The notes under the pieces were generated by a model. It saw only the letters and a list, made by a program, of their open reading frames with translations. It was not told where the DNA came from and did not search any database. From assembly GCF_015689335.1 (NCBI RefSeq), contig NZ_CP065053.1, forward strand, positions 2,852,001-2,916,000: 64,000 nt of DNA. Direction: 5' to 3'. The stretch is from Massilia antarctica. GTDB taxonomy: Bacteria > Pseudomonadota > Gammaproteobacteria > Burkholderiales > Burkholderiaceae_D. Position numbers and translations under genes: made by a program. The number at the start of each line of letters is the position of its first letter. Position 1 is the stretch's first letter. This document shows positions 1 to 10,547 of the stretch, piece after piece.

Positions 1-51
1 GAGTTTGGACAGATAGGCGATTCGATTTACATCTGATAGTGTCAGGGACAT
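1..51 (-). CDS. gatC: GatC N-terminus, Asp/Glu-tRNA amidotransferase subunit C (partial)
   Basis: Reading the minus strand from the ATG at 51 gives 17 codons, MSLTLSDVNRIAYLSKL, which matches the conserved start of GatC. The rest of the gene lies outside the window. GatC is the small scaffold subunit of the GatCAB complex, which converts Glu-tRNA(Gln) or Asp-tRNA(Asn) to the amide form. Its position divergent from mreB fits the usual betaproteobacterial arrangement of gatCAB against mreBCD. Only the N-terminus is visible; the identification rests on that motif and the neighbourhood. Confidence 0.85.
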   Translation of the reverse strand, partial: MSLTLSDVNRIAYLSKL

Positions 52-1422
<1,371 letters not shown>

Positions 1423-1621
1423 GTCCGAGCCCGCCGCCCGCCGTGTTGGCGAGCCGCGTGCGCGTGCTTGCACTGCCGGCGCGGCCGGCGTACCGTTCAG
1501 ATCTTCGGCTTGCAATGCGTTGTAAAACCAGGGACAGACCCAGTTGAACAATGCATGCAAGCCGGAGGTCTGACCCCCGTGCCGCAGCGGGACAGGTTCT
1601 TAGCACCGATTATTGGATTTC
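1423..1621. repeat. mreB-mreC gap with fragments of a GGTCTGACC-type repeat
   Basis: This 199-bp spacer inside the mre operon carries two short blocks, GGGACAGACCCAG near 1515 and GGTCTGACCCCCG near 1567. They resemble the GGGGTCTGACCTC core repeated at 13.8-14.1 kb. They look like a degraded copy of that intergenic repeat family. No gene is supported here. The spacer is unusually long for genes otherwise overlapping or separated by a few bases. Confidence 0.4.
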
Positions 1622-2695
1622 ATGGAATACAGTCCTCCGCCACTCTTCAAGCAAGGCGCCCCTGCCCGGGTCAAGGTGACGGTGTTCGCGTTTATTTCGA
1701 TCGTCCTGCTGATGGTCGATGCCCGCATGCATGCGCTCGATACGGTGCGCCAGGTGGCCGGTACCGTCCTTTATCCGCTGCAAGTGGCGGCCCTGGTGCC
1801 GCGTGACGCGCTGGCCAGCATGGGCAGCTACTTTTCTTCCATTTCCTCGCTCAAGCAGGAAGTGCGCGACCTCCAGATCGCCCAGGTCGCCGTCGCCGAA
1901 AAACTCCAGCAAGCCCAGCTCCAGACCGCCGAAAACGCCCAGTTGCGCAAACTGATGGGCGCGCGCGAGCATGTGCCGGTCAAGACCATGCTCAGCGAGA
2001 TCCTGTACGACGCGCGCGACAGTTCCAGCCGCAAGATCGTGCTCGACCGCGGCACCCAGCAAGGCGTGGCCCTGGGCCAGCCGGTGATCGATAACGCCGG
2101 CGTGGTCGGCCAGGTCACGCGCGTGTTCCCGTTCACCGCCGAAGTGACCCTGCTGACCGACCGCGAACAGGCCATTCCGGTGCAGGTGCTGAGAAACGGC
2201 TTGCGCAGCGTGGCGTACGGGCGCGGCCAGTCCGGCACCCTCGATCTGCGCTTCGTGGCGCCGAACGCCGACATCCAGATCGGCGACGTGCTGATTACCT
2301 CGGGCCTGGACGGGGTCTATCCGGCCGGCCTGGCCGTGGCCAAGGTCAGCAAGGTCGAGAACAGCGCCGCCGGCGCCTTCGGTGGGGTGGTCTGCCAGCC
2401 GCTGGCCGGCATCGACCGCAATCGCCATCTGCTGATCATCACCTCGCTGCCGCAGCTGCCGGAGCGTCCGCCCGAGGAAGCGCCGCTACCGACCAGGAAA
2501 AACCTGCCCAAGATGACACCGATTAAAGAGGGCGCCGGCACGCCAGCCGGGGTCGATGCCCCGAAAGGCGCGGCGGCGCCCATTGCCGCCAAGGCGCCGG
2601 CCGCTCCGGCGCGCGGCGCCGCCAGGCCGGCTGCGCGCACGCCGGCTGCGCACCCGCCGGCGGCACCCGCCGCACCCAAGGAACCGACCCGATGA
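1622..2695 (+). CDS. mreC: Rod shape-determining protein MreC
   Basis: MreC is the bitopic scaffold of the elongasome. It links cytoplasmic MreB/MreD to periplasmic PBP2 and activates PBP2. The ATG at 1622 gives MEYSPPPLFKQG, the typical betaproteobacterial N-terminus; an in-frame TTG at 1613 is less likely. One transmembrane helix lies at about 18-37, followed by a coiled coil (about 65-110) and the beta-domain core to about residue 275. The C-terminal 80 residues are Pro/Ala-rich, low complexity and probably disordered. The stop overlaps the mreD start by 4 bp. Confidence 0.96.
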   Translation: MEYSPPPLFKQGAPARVKVTVFAFISIVLLMVDARMHALDTVRQVAGTVLYPLQVAALVPRDALASMGSYFSSISSLKQEVRDLQIAQVAVAEKLQQAQLQTAENAQLRKLMGAREHVPVKTMLSEILYDARDSSSRKIVLDRGTQQGVALGQPVIDNAGVVGQVTRVFPFTAEVTLLTDREQAIPVQVLRNGLRSVAYGRGQSGTLDLRFVAPNADIQIGDVLITSGLDGVYPAGLAVAKVSKVENSAAGAFGGVVCQPLAGIDRNRHLLIITSLPQLPERPPEEAPLPTRKNLPKMTPIKEGAGTPAGVDAPKGAAAPIAAKAPAAPARGAARPAARTPAAHPPAAPAAPKEPTR

Positions 2696-3204
2696 ATCGC
2701 CCGCACTACATCCTGCTGCCCGTCAGTCCGCTGTTCATCGCGTTCAGCCTGACCTGCGCCTTCATGCTCAATCTGCTGCCCTGGGGGCACCTGGTGGGCG
2801 CGCCCGACTTCGTGGCGCTGGTGCTGGTATTCTGGGGCATCCACCAGCCGCGCAAGGTCGGCATCGGCGTCGCCTTTTTCATGGGCCTGCTGATGGACGT
2901 GCACGAAGCGACCCTGCTCGGCGAGAACGCGCTGGCCTACACCCTGCTGTCCTACCTGGCCATCATGATCCACCGCCGCGTGCTGTGGTTCCCGGTGCTG
3001 ACCCAGGCCCTGCACGTGTTCCCCCTGCTGCTGGCCACGCAGGCGATCCAGGTGCTGGTGAGCGTGATCGTCTCGGGCAAATTCCTCGGCTGGCTGTACT
3101 TCATCGAGAGCGTGGTGGCCATCGCGCTGTGGCCCGTGATTACCTGGATGCTGCTGGCGCCCCAGCGGCGCGCCGTCGACCGCGACCACACGCGCCCGAT
3201 TTGA
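2692..3204 (+). CDS. mreD: Rod shape-determining protein MreD
   Basis: MreD is a small polytopic inner-membrane protein of the elongasome that works with MreC. The 170-residue product is hydrophobic, with about five predicted membrane segments and a short charged C-terminus. Its identity follows from position between mreC and mrdA and from its length. The start codon sits in the ATGA overlap with the mreC stop, which suggests translational coupling. Confidence 0.93.
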   Translation: MNRPHYILLPVSPLFIAFSLTCAFMLNLLPWGHLVGAPDFVALVLVFWGIHQPRKVGIGVAFFMGLLMDVHEATLLGENALAYTLLSYLAIMIHRRVLWFPVLTQALHVFPLLLATQAIQVLVSVIVSGKFLGWLYFIESVVAIALWPVITWMLLAPQRRAVDRDHTRPI

Positions 3205-3219
3205 TGGTACGGCTGCGTC

Positions 3220-5202
3220 ATGACTGAATTAACCAATAACGACCGCGAAATCCGCCTGTTCCGCCTGCGCGTGCTGGCATTGATCGCGCTGGTGTTCATC
3301 TGCTTCGGCGCGCTGATCGCGCGCCTGGTGTTCCTGCAGGTGGTCAAGCACGACGGCTTCGCGGCGCTGGCCGAGGACAACCGCATCGCCATCGTGCCGA
3401 TCGTCCCCAACCGCGGCCTGATCGTCGACCGCAAGGGCGTGGTCCTGGCGCGCAACTACTCGGCCTATACGCTCGAAATTAACCCGTCCAAGCTGCACGC
3501 CACGCTCGACTCGGTGATCGACGAACTGTCCACCCTGATCGAGATCGAGCCCAAGGACCGCAAGCGCTTCAAGACCCTGCTGGCCGAGTCGAAGAATTTC
3601 GAGAGCGTGCCGCTGCGCACCCGCCTGACCGACGACGAAGTGGCGCGCTTCGCCGCCCAGCGCTTCCGCTTTCCCGGGGTCGAGGTGCAGGCGCGCCTGT
3701 TCCGCCAGTATCCGCTGGGCGAAACCGCTTCGCACGTGATCGGCTACATCGGCCGCATCAACCAGAAGGAAGCCAAGGATCTCGAAGACCGGCCCGACGA
3801 AGCGAACTACAACGGCACCGACCATATCGGCAAGGAAGGGCTGGAAAAGAGCTACGAAACGCAGCTGCACGGGCACACCGGCTACCAGAAGATCATCCGC
3901 ACCGCCAGCGGACGCGCGGTCAGCATCCTGTCGCGCACCGAGGCCACCGCCGGCAGCAACCTGATTCTGTCGATCGACATCGAACTGCAAAAGATCATCG
4001 AAGAAGCCTTCGGCGAACGGCGCGGCGCGCTGGTGGCGATCGAGCCGGAGACGGGCGACATCCTGGCCTACGTGTCGCGTCCCGGGTTCGACCCCAACCT
4101 GTTCGTCGACGGCATCGATTCCCAAAGCTGGAACGAACTCAATACCTCGCTCGACCGCCCGCTGATGAACCGCCCGCTGCAGGGCACTTATCCGCCCGGC
4201 TCGACCTTCAAGCCGTTCATGGCGCTGGCCGCGCTGGAACTGGGCAAGCGCACGCAAAGCCACACGATTTCCGACCCCGGCTATTTCACCCTGGGCGGGC
4301 ACACCTGGAAGGATGACAAGGCGGGCGGTCATGGCATGGTCAGCCTGACCGATTCGATCGTCATTTCATGCAATACCTATTACTACCAGCTCGGTAACGA
4401 ACTCGGGATCGACGCGATCCACGACTTCATGAAGCCGTTCGGCTTCGGCCAGAAGACCGGGATCGACCTCGATAACGAAAAGACCGGGGTGCTGCCGTCG
4501 AAGGAGTGGAAGCGCGGCCGCTTCTCCAAGAACAAGCCGATGCAAAGCTGGGTCGGGGGCGACACCGTCAACGTCGCCATCGGCCAGGGCTTCAACAGCT
4601 ACACCATGCTGCAGCTGTCGCACGCGGTGGCCACCCTGGCCAACAACGGCATCGTGATGAAGCCGCACCTGGTCAAGATCATCGAAGACAGCAGCACCCG
4701 CGCGCGCACCCTGACGGTGGCGCACGAGAGCGCGCGTATCGCGCTGCGCCAGGAGAACATCGATTTCGTCAAGCGCGCCATGGTCGGGGTGTCCGAGCGC
4801 GGCACCGGGCGGCCCGCGTTCGGCAACGCCGGCTATGTCGCGGCCGGCAAGACCGGCACCTCGCAGGCGGTCGGCCTGCGCCGCGGCGAAAAATACAACG
4901 CCAAGAACGTCAACGAGCGCCTGCGCGACAACTCGCTGTACATCACTTTCGCACCGGCCGACAAGCCGCGCATCGCGCTGGCCCTGATCGTCGAAAACGC
5001 CGGCTTCGGTGGCGCGGTGGCGGCGCCGATCGCGCGCAAGGCGCTCGACTACTACCTGCTGGGCAAGCGCCCGGCCGGCAAGGACGGCACCGTGATCCCC
5101 AAGGAAGACGTGGAGCTGCTGCCGCTGGAAGAGCTGAAAACCGATACGGCCACCGAAATGCCGTACAAGCCGGGCGCCGAAACGCCCGCGCCAAAGGACT
5201 GA
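3220..5202 (+). CDS. mrdA: Penicillin-binding protein 2 (elongasome transpeptidase)
   Basis: PBP2 is the class B transpeptidase that cross-links peptidoglycan during cylindrical elongation, with RodA as partner glycosyltransferase. One N-terminal membrane anchor lies at about 15-40. The dimerisation/pedestal domain follows, then the transpeptidase domain. The catalytic Ser328 is in PGSTFKPF. The SxN motif is in SCNTYYYQLG, and the KTG box is in AAGKTGTSQ. The 660-residue length is normal. It sits 15 bp after mreD and 4 bp before rodA, within the shape operon. Confidence 0.97.
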   Translation: MTELTNNDREIRLFRLRVLALIALVFICFGALIARLVFLQVVKHDGFAALAEDNRIAIVPIVPNRGLIVDRKGVVLARNYSAYTLEINPSKLHATLDSVIDELSTLIEIEPKDRKRFKTLLAESKNFESVPLRTRLTDDEVARFAAQRFRFPGVEVQARLFRQYPLGETASHVIGYIGRINQKEAKDLEDRPDEANYNGTDHIGKEGLEKSYETQLHGHTGYQKIIRTASGRAVSILSRTEATAGSNLILSIDIELQKIIEEAFGERRGALVAIEPETGDILAYVSRPGFDPNLFVDGIDSQSWNELNTSLDRPLMNRPLQGTYPPGSTFKPFMALAALELGKRTQSHTISDPGYFTLGGHTWKDDKAGGHGMVSLTDSIVISCNTYYYQLGNELGIDAIHDFMKPFGFGQKTGIDLDNEKTGVLPSKEWKRGRFSKNKPMQSWVGGDTVNVAIGQGFNSYTMLQLSHAVATLANNGIVMKPHLVKIIEDSSTRARTLTVAHESARIALRQENIDFVKRAMVGVSERGTGRPAFGNAGYVAAGKTGTSQAVGLRRGEKYNAKNVNERLRDNSLYITFAPADKPRIALALIVENAGFGGAVAAPIARKALDYYLLGKRPAGKDGTVIPKEDVELLPLEELKTDTATEMPYKPGAETPAPKD

Positions 5203-5206
5203 CACC

Positions 5207-6319
5207 ATGCGCATCAATGAACGACGCTCGCTCTGGCGGCGCGTGAAACCCTACCTGCTGGTATTCGATGCGCCGCTGGCGATGGTCATCTTCATGCTGC
5301 TCTGTACCGGCCTGGTGACGATGTACTCGGCCGGCGCCGACTTCCCCGGCAGGGTCGAAGGCCAGCTGCGCAACATGATGATCGCTTTCCTGGTCATGTG
5401 GCTGGCGGCCCAGGTGTCGCCGCAAACCATGATGCGGATGGCGGTCCCGATCTACACGGTCGGCGTCACCCTGCTGGTGGCGGTATTCATGTTCGGCGTG
5501 ATCAAGAAGGGCGCGCGCCGCTGGCTGCACATCGGCTTCGATATCCAGCCGTCCGAGATCATGAAAATCGCCATGCCGCTGATGCTGGCCTGGTACTTCC
5601 ACCAGAAGGCGGGGCTGGTGCGCTGGCACTCCTTCCTGATCGCCACCGTGCTGCTGGCGGTGCCGGTGGGCCTGATCCAGCTGCAGCCCGACCTGGGCAC
5701 CTCGCTGCTGGTGCTGGCCTCGGGCTTTTACGTGATCTTCCTGGCCGGCCTGTCGTGGAAGGCGTTGCTTGGCCTGTTCGTGGCCGGCGCCGGCAGCCTG
5801 CCGGTGGCCTGGTCCCTGATGCACGACTACCAGCGCGAGCGGGTGATGACCTTGATCGATCCGAACGCCGACCCGCTGGGCAAGGGCTTTCACATCATCC
5901 AGTCGACCATCGCGATCGGCTCCGGCGGAGTCAGTGGCAAGGGCTGGATGAAGGGCACCCAGGCCCACCTCGAATTCATCCCCGAGCGCACCACCGACTT
6001 CATTTTCTCGGTTTTCTCGGAGGAGTTCGGGCTGATCGGCTTCCTTGGCCTGCTGCTGCTGTACCTGCTGCTGATCGGGCGCGGCCTGATGATCGCGGCC
6101 AATGCGCCGACCTTGTTCACGCGCCTGCTGGCCGGCTCGATCACGATGATCTTCTTTACCTACGCCTTTGTGAACATGAGCATGGTCAGCGGCATCCTGC
6201 CGGTGGTCGGCGTGCCGCTGCCGTTCATGAGCTATGGCGGGACCGCTTTTGTGACCCTCGGACTCGGGGCAGGTATACTCATGAGTATCCAGCGGCACCG
6301 CAAGCTGGTGCAAACCTGA
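5207..6319 (+). CDS. rodA: Peptidoglycan glycosyltransferase RodA
   Basis: RodA is a SEDS-family membrane glycosyltransferase that polymerises lipid II into glycan strands for elongation, in complex with PBP2. The 370-residue protein is strongly hydrophobic, with about ten membrane segments. It shows SEDS hallmarks such as the GARRWL-like loop (KGARRWLHIG), QPSEIMK, QLQPDLGTS and the C-terminal PLPFMSYGGT. It is directly downstream of mrdA. Confidence 0.97.
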   Translation: MRINERRSLWRRVKPYLLVFDAPLAMVIFMLLCTGLVTMYSAGADFPGRVEGQLRNMMIAFLVMWLAAQVSPQTMMRMAVPIYTVGVTLLVAVFMFGVIKKGARRWLHIGFDIQPSEIMKIAMPLMLAWYFHQKAGLVRWHSFLIATVLLAVPVGLIQLQPDLGTSLLVLASGFYVIFLAGLSWKALLGLFVAGAGSLPVAWSLMHDYQRERVMTLIDPNADPLGKGFHIIQSTIAIGSGGVSGKGWMKGTQAHLEFIPERTTDFIFSVFSEEFGLIGFLGLLLLYLLLIGRGLMIAANAPTLFTRLLAGSITMIFFTYAFVNMSMVSGILPVVGVPLPFMSYGGTAFVTLGLGAGILMSIQRHRKLVQT

Positions 6320-6332
6320 CCACGGAGACACG

Positions 6333-7391
6333 ATGGCGGTAACACGAACGCTTCCACTTTCCATTGCGCTCTGCGCACTGGCCCTATTACTGACTGCCTG
6401 CGGTACCGATTCGGAAGGCCATCGGCGCATGCTGCCGATGCCGGCTCCGGGCACCCCGGCGGCCAAACACGGCGACATCGGCCAGGATTTGCCGCGCATG
6501 CCGCGCGCCGGTTCCGGGCGCGGCGGCTACTACCAGGATGACGGCCCGGGCGACAATCCGCCGCCCAACCTGAACGACGTGCCGGACGCCATCGTCAAGG
6601 ACGAACCGTATGCGCGCTACGCCAACCGGCCCTACGTCGTCTTCGGCAAGACCTACACGCCGCTGCTGAACGAGCAAGCCTTCAAGCAGCGCGGGGTGGG
6701 TAGCTGGTACGGCAAAAAATTCCATGGCCAGCGCACCTCGTCGGGGGAGCTGTACGACATGTACAAGATGACGGCGGCCCATCCGACCCTGCCGATTCCC
6801 TCGTACGCGCGCATTACCAGCCTCGATAGCGGCAAGCAGGTGGTGGTGCGGATCAATGACCGCGGGCCTTTCCATTCGAGCCGCGTGGTCGACGTGTCGT
6901 ACACGGCGGCGCTCAAACTCGGCCTGCTCGGCAAGGGCAGTCACATGGTGGAGGTGGAACGGCTGCTGCCCAACGCGCAGGAGCGCATCGCCACCATCCG
7001 GCGCCTGACGCCGGAGCCGGATGGGGAAGTGAGCACGATGGCGGTGGACATGCCGCCGCCGGGCGAAAGCAGCGCGATGTTGGTGACGGCTCCGGCTCGG
7101 GCTCCGGTCCTGGCGCCGACGGCGAACGCACCGTCGGCGGCGGGCGCGGCGCCTGCTGCGACGCCGGGGTTTTACCTGCAGCTGGGCGCTTTTGCCCGCG
7201 CCGACAAGGCGGCCGACGTGCGCGCGCAGATCGCCGCCACGGGCGGGGCGCTGTCAAGCGTCGAAGTGGTGCAGGGCGGCGCGCTGCACCGCCTGTTCAG
7301 CGGCCCGTTCCCGAGCCGGGCCGACGCCATGCAGGCGCTGCGCGAGCTGCCTGCCACCTTGCGCCTCAAGCCCATCGTCGTGCAACGCTGA
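6333..7391 (+). CDS. rlpA: RlpA family septal-ring lipoprotein (DPBB + SPOR)
   Basis: RlpA-type proteins bind denuded peptidoglycan at the septum; in some species they are lytic transglycosylases. The N-terminus is a lipoprotein signal with lipobox LLTAC and acylated Cys23. After a low-complexity linker comes a double-psi beta-barrel at about 121-210, with GSWYGKKFHG and the catalytic-type NDRGPF motif. A Pro/Ala-rich linker leads to a C-terminal SPOR domain (about 273-352). It is the last gene of the shape operon, converging 21 bp from the next gene. Confidence 0.93.
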   Translation: MAVTRTLPLSIALCALALLLTACGTDSEGHRRMLPMPAPGTPAAKHGDIGQDLPRMPRAGSGRGGYYQDDGPGDNPPPNLNDVPDAIVKDEPYARYANRPYVVFGKTYTPLLNEQAFKQRGVGSWYGKKFHGQRTSSGELYDMYKMTAAHPTLPIPSYARITSLDSGKQVVVRINDRGPFHSSRVVDVSYTAALKLGLLGKGSHMVEVERLLPNAQERIATIRRLTPEPDGEVSTMAVDMPPPGESSAMLVTAPARAPVLAPTANAPSAAGAAPAATPGFYLQLGAFARADKAADVRAQIAATGGALSSVEVVQGGALHRLFSGPFPSRADAMQALRELPATLRLKPIVVQR

Positions 7392-7412
7392 TTCGCACCC
7401 GGCGCGCCGGCC

Positions 7413-8186
7413 TTATTTGCAGCTGCGCGATTCCTGGCCCGGAAAGCGCGCCACGATCGCATCGACCTTGGCCTTGGCGGCCGGTTCGAGCGCGCGGAAG
7501 CGGTAGGCCATCCTGGTCCCCTGGCTGGTGCGCCCGGCCACCTTGGCGCCGTTCACGCCCTGCTTGGTGAGCGTGGCCAGCAGGGTCTGGGCCGACGTCT
7601 CCGACTTGAACACGCCCAGCGAAATCGCATACTTCATCGGGCTGTTGTCGTTCATGATAAAGAAGCTGGTGATGCCGAGTTCCTTCAGTTCGGCCGCCTT
7701 GCGGTCGGCCGCTTCCTTGCTGCCCGCCGAAGGGATGAACACGATATGGCTGGTGACCTCGGGGACGGCGACGTCCTCGCGGGTCTGGCGGTGGCCCAGG
7801 GCCAGCGGCGAGAGCATGGCCTCGAAGCGGCGCGCATCGGCCGGCGCAAAATTTCCGACCACTGTGCAGGCCACCAGGTCCGGCTTGGGTTCCTGCTTCG
7901 GCTCCGGTTTGGGTTCCGGCTTCGGTTCCGGCTTCGGCGCGGCCGGCTTGGTCATCACCAGTACCGGCGTGGGCGGCGCGACCACCGGCTCGGGGTCCGC
8001 GGCCGCTTCCGCGTCGGGCGGCGGCACGGGACGGGCGGCGACCAGCTTGATGTTCTCGGTGGCGAGCTGGTTGCGCATGCGGCCCGGTTCGCGCTCGTTT
8101 TCCCTGAAGTTGCCGAGCATGCCCTGGCCGTACGCGAACAGCACGGCATTGACGGCAAGGAGGGTCCAAAATATGAATTTCAACAC
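7413..8186 (-). CDS. SPOR domain membrane protein, function unknown
   Basis: This 257-residue protein has one N-terminal membrane helix (about 3-20). A Pro/Glu/Lys-rich linker with a run of PKPEPKPE repeats follows, then a C-terminal domain (about 110-215) with SPOR-like pattern. The start is GTG at 8186, overlapping the coaX stop; a TTG one codon later is possible. It is the last gene of the argS-to-coaX operon. A peptidoglycan-binding, division-site role is inferred from the fold alone. Confidence 0.7.
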   Translation of the reverse strand: MLKFIFWTLLAVNAVLFAYGQGMLGNFRENEREPGRMRNQLATENIKLVAARPVPPPDAEAAADPEPVVAPPTPVLVMTKPAAPKPEPKPEPKPEPKQEPKPDLVACTVVGNFAPADARRFEAMLSPLALGHRQTREDVAVPEVTSHIVFIPSAGSKEAADRKAAELKELGITSFFIMNDNSPMKYAISLGVFKSETSAQTLLATLTKQGVNGAKVAGRTSQGTRMAYRFRALEPAAKAKVDAIVARFPGQESRSCK

Positions 8187-8932
8187 GGGCTATCCTGGAG
8201 TGGCGAAGACGTGACGGTGGAATGAAGGCCGATCAGGACGATATTATCGACGATTCGGTGGTCAAACGGGAGCCTGAGCACGGGAGCGATGTACTGGGCC
8301 GCGCCGCCCGAGACGATGCAGGTGCTGGCGCCATGCAGCGCGCAGGCGCGTTCGATGGCGCCGGCCTGCGCCGACAGGCAGCCGGACAGGATGGCGTCGG
8401 CGGTATTGTCGGCAAAGCCGGCCGGCAGGGTGGCGCCCGGTGCGACCTGGGGCAGCTGCGCCGTATTGCGCGCCAGCGAAGTCGCCATCAGGCCCAGGCC
8501 GGGCAGGATCATCCCGCCCAGGAACACGCCGTCGGCGCTGACCGCGTCGATGGTGGTGGCGGTGCCGCAGGTGGCGACGATGAGCGCCTGGCCTTGTGCC
8601 AGCGCGCGCGCGCCGAGCGCCGCGGCGAAACGGTCGCAGCCGAGCTGGGACGGATTGCGGTAGGCGTTGCGCATGCCGGCCAGCTGCGCCGTCGATGCGA
8701 ACCAGCTGATCGCGGTGGTCGGAATCATCAGTTGCAGCTGGTCGTGCAGCTTGCCGCCGGCGACATTCGACACCAGCGCGCGCGTGACCGCGTGCTGGGC
8801 CCAGCTGGCCGGCAGGTGATTCAGGTCGGCGTGGGTGACGGCGCCGCTGGCGACCCAGGTGCCGGGCGCGGCGCCATCCTCGGCCAGGGCCCATTTGATG
8901 CGCGTATTGCCGGCGTCGATCAGCAGCAGCAT
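8180..8932 (-). CDS. coaX: Type III pantothenate kinase CoaX
   Basis: CoaX phosphorylates pantothenate, the first committed step of coenzyme A synthesis; the type III enzyme is not feedback-inhibited by CoA. The protein is 250 residues. It begins MLLLIDAGNTRIKWA, with the DAGNT phosphate-binding motif. It also has GCDRFAAALGA and GTATTIDAV, typical of the ASKHA fold. The ATG at 8932 is one base after the birA stop. The pairing birA-coaX is common in Burkholderiales. Confidence 0.95.
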   Translation of the reverse strand: MLLLIDAGNTRIKWALAEDGAAPGTWVASGAVTHADLNHLPASWAQHAVTRALVSNVAGGKLHDQLQLMIPTTAISWFASTAQLAGMRNAYRNPSQLGCDRFAAALGARALAQGQALIVATCGTATTIDAVSADGVFLGGMILPGLGLMATSLARNTAQLPQVAPGATLPAGFADNTADAILSGCLSAQAGAIERACALHGASTCIVSGGAAQYIAPVLRLPFDHRIVDNIVLIGLHSTVTSSPLQDSPC

Positions 8933-8933
8933 C

Positions 8934-9740
8934 TCAGTGCTCCCGCACGCGCAGCGACACGTCGCCGGCGACGATGGCGATGCGCCCGCCGGCCGTGTCG
9001 AGCAGCAGGCGCGCGCCATCGTCGACGCCGGCGGCCACGCCTTCATGCAGGGTGATGGCGCGGTCGATGATGAGGACCGGCAGGCCCTGGTAAGCATGCA
9101 GGCGGTTCCAGCGCGCGCAGAAAGGCGCAAAGCCGCCTTGCGCGAACTGGCCGAGGTTCGCGGCCAGCACGCCGAGCAGCTGCGCCATGAGCGCATTGCG
9201 GTCCATCTGCGCCAGCCAGGGGGCGGCCGCCACCTTGCGGCCGATGCGTTCTTCGATCTCGTCGGGCATGAGCAGATTGAGGCCGATGCCGATCACCGCC
9301 CACACGCCGCCGCCGGGTGCCGCCTGGGTTTCGATCAGCACGCCGGCCAGCTTGGCGCCGTCGCGCAGCACGTCGTTGGGCCACTTGAGCTGGACCGGCA
9401 CGCCGAGCGCGCCGAGGGCGTTGGCCAGCGCCACGCCCACGGCCAGCGGCAGCCCGGCCAGCTCGCGCAGCGGTCCGGCAAAATGCCAGGCCAGCGAAAA
9501 CGTCAGCGCCGAACCGGGCGCCGACAGCCAGCTGCGTCCGGCGCGCCCGCGTCCGGCCGTCTGGTGCACGGCTACGCGCAGCACGGGGCGGCGCAGGCCG
9601 GCGGCGCGCGCCAGCAGGTCGGCGTTGGTCGATCCGGTTTCGGCCACGACTTCGATATCGATGCCGGCCGCGCCGCAGGCACTGGCGATGGCGGCGGCGT
9701 CCAGGCCCGCGCTGGCCGTGGCGACGAGGGCGTGGTTCAT
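8934..9740 (-). CDS. birA: Biotin--[acetyl-CoA-carboxylase] ligase BirA
   Basis: BirA activates biotin with ATP and transfers it to the biotin carboxyl carrier protein of acetyl-CoA carboxylase. The 268-residue sequence has the GSTNADLL motif, the biotinyl-AMP loop GRGRAGRSW and KWPNDV. There is no N-terminal winged helix, so this is a monofunctional ligase rather than a biotin operon repressor. Its start overlaps the SDR gene stop by 4 bp, and coaX follows immediately. Confidence 0.94.
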   Translation of the reverse strand: MNHALVATASAGLDAAAIASACGAAGIDIEVVAETGSTNADLLARAAGLRRPVLRVAVHQTAGRGRAGRSWLSAPGSALTFSLAWHFAGPLRELAGLPLAVGVALANALGALGVPVQLKWPNDVLRDGAKLAGVLIETQAAPGGGVWAVIGIGLNLLMPDEIEERIGRKVAAAPWLAQMDRNALMAQLLGVLAANLGQFAQGGFAPFCARWNRLHAYQGLPVLIIDRAITLHEGVAAGVDDGARLLLDTAGGRIAIVAGDVSLRVREH

Positions 9741-10528
9741 GGCGTTTCCCTGCGTGCCGTACGTGCCTCACGTGCCTTACGGGGCGCGTTGACGAAGGCC
9801 AGGTCGTACAGGGTATCGGGCAAAAGCCGCAGCAGCTTGGCCACCACCCCCATCTGCCACGGGATCACGCGGTAACTGGTGCCGGCGGCAATGGTGCGCG
9901 CGGCCCTGGCGGCAAAGCGCGCCGGCGACATCAGGAAGGGCATCGGATAAGCGTTATGTTTGGTCATGGGCGTATCGATGTAGCCGGGCGCGATGGTCAC
10001 CACCTTGACGCCGTGCGGCTTGAGTTCGAGCCGCAGCGATTCGCAATAGACGCGCACTGCCGCCTTGGACGCGCTGTAGGCGCCGGCGCCGGGCAAGCCG
10101 CGCACGCCGGCCACGCTGCCGATGCCGACCAGGCGGCACGGCGTGGACTGCGCTTTCATGGTGGCGATGAAGGGCGCGAAAGTGGCCACGGTGGCGCTGA
10201 CGTTGGTGGCGAGGATAGTGTCGAACACCGGCAGGTCTTCGGCGAATTCGGTCAGGGTGCCGACCGATATGCCGGCGCAGGCGATGACGATATCGGCGCC
10301 GCCCTGGCGTTCGATGAAATCAAGGGCGGCCGCTGCCAGCGCGGCGCGGTCGGTGACGTCGAGCGCATACACCAGATGGCGTTCGGGATTCGGCAATTGC
10401 GCGCGCAGGGTGTCGAGCGCGTCGCGGCGGCGTGCCACCAGGCCGACGGTGGCGCCGCGGGCGGCGTACTCGCGCGCCAGCGCCGCACCGAGCCCGCTCG
10501 ACGCGCCGGTGATGAACACGCGGTTCAT
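9737..10528 (-). CDS. SDR family NAD(P)-dependent oxidoreductase
   Basis: A classical short-chain dehydrogenase of 263 residues. The Rossmann motif TGASSGLG is at about 7-14, followed by the NVSA segment, a catalytic Ser in GIGSVAG and the YxxxK pair in YSASK. The substrate cannot be read from the sequence. It lies between dsbA and birA in a conserved betaproteobacterial order, and it overlaps birA by 4 bp. Confidence 0.88.
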   Translation of the reverse strand: MNRVFITGASSGLGAALAREYAARGATVGLVARRRDALDTLRAQLPNPERHLVYALDVTDRAALAAAALDFIERQGGADIVIACAGISVGTLTEFAEDLPVFDTILATNVSATVATFAPFIATMKAQSTPCRLVGIGSVAGVRGLPGAGAYSASKAAVRVYCESLRLELKPHGVKVVTIAPGYIDTPMTKHNAYPMPFLMSPARFAARAARTIAAGTSYRVIPWQMGVVAKLLRLLPDTLYDLAFVNAPRKAREARTARRETP

Positions 10529-10547
10529 TGGGCGCGCGCCGGCATGA

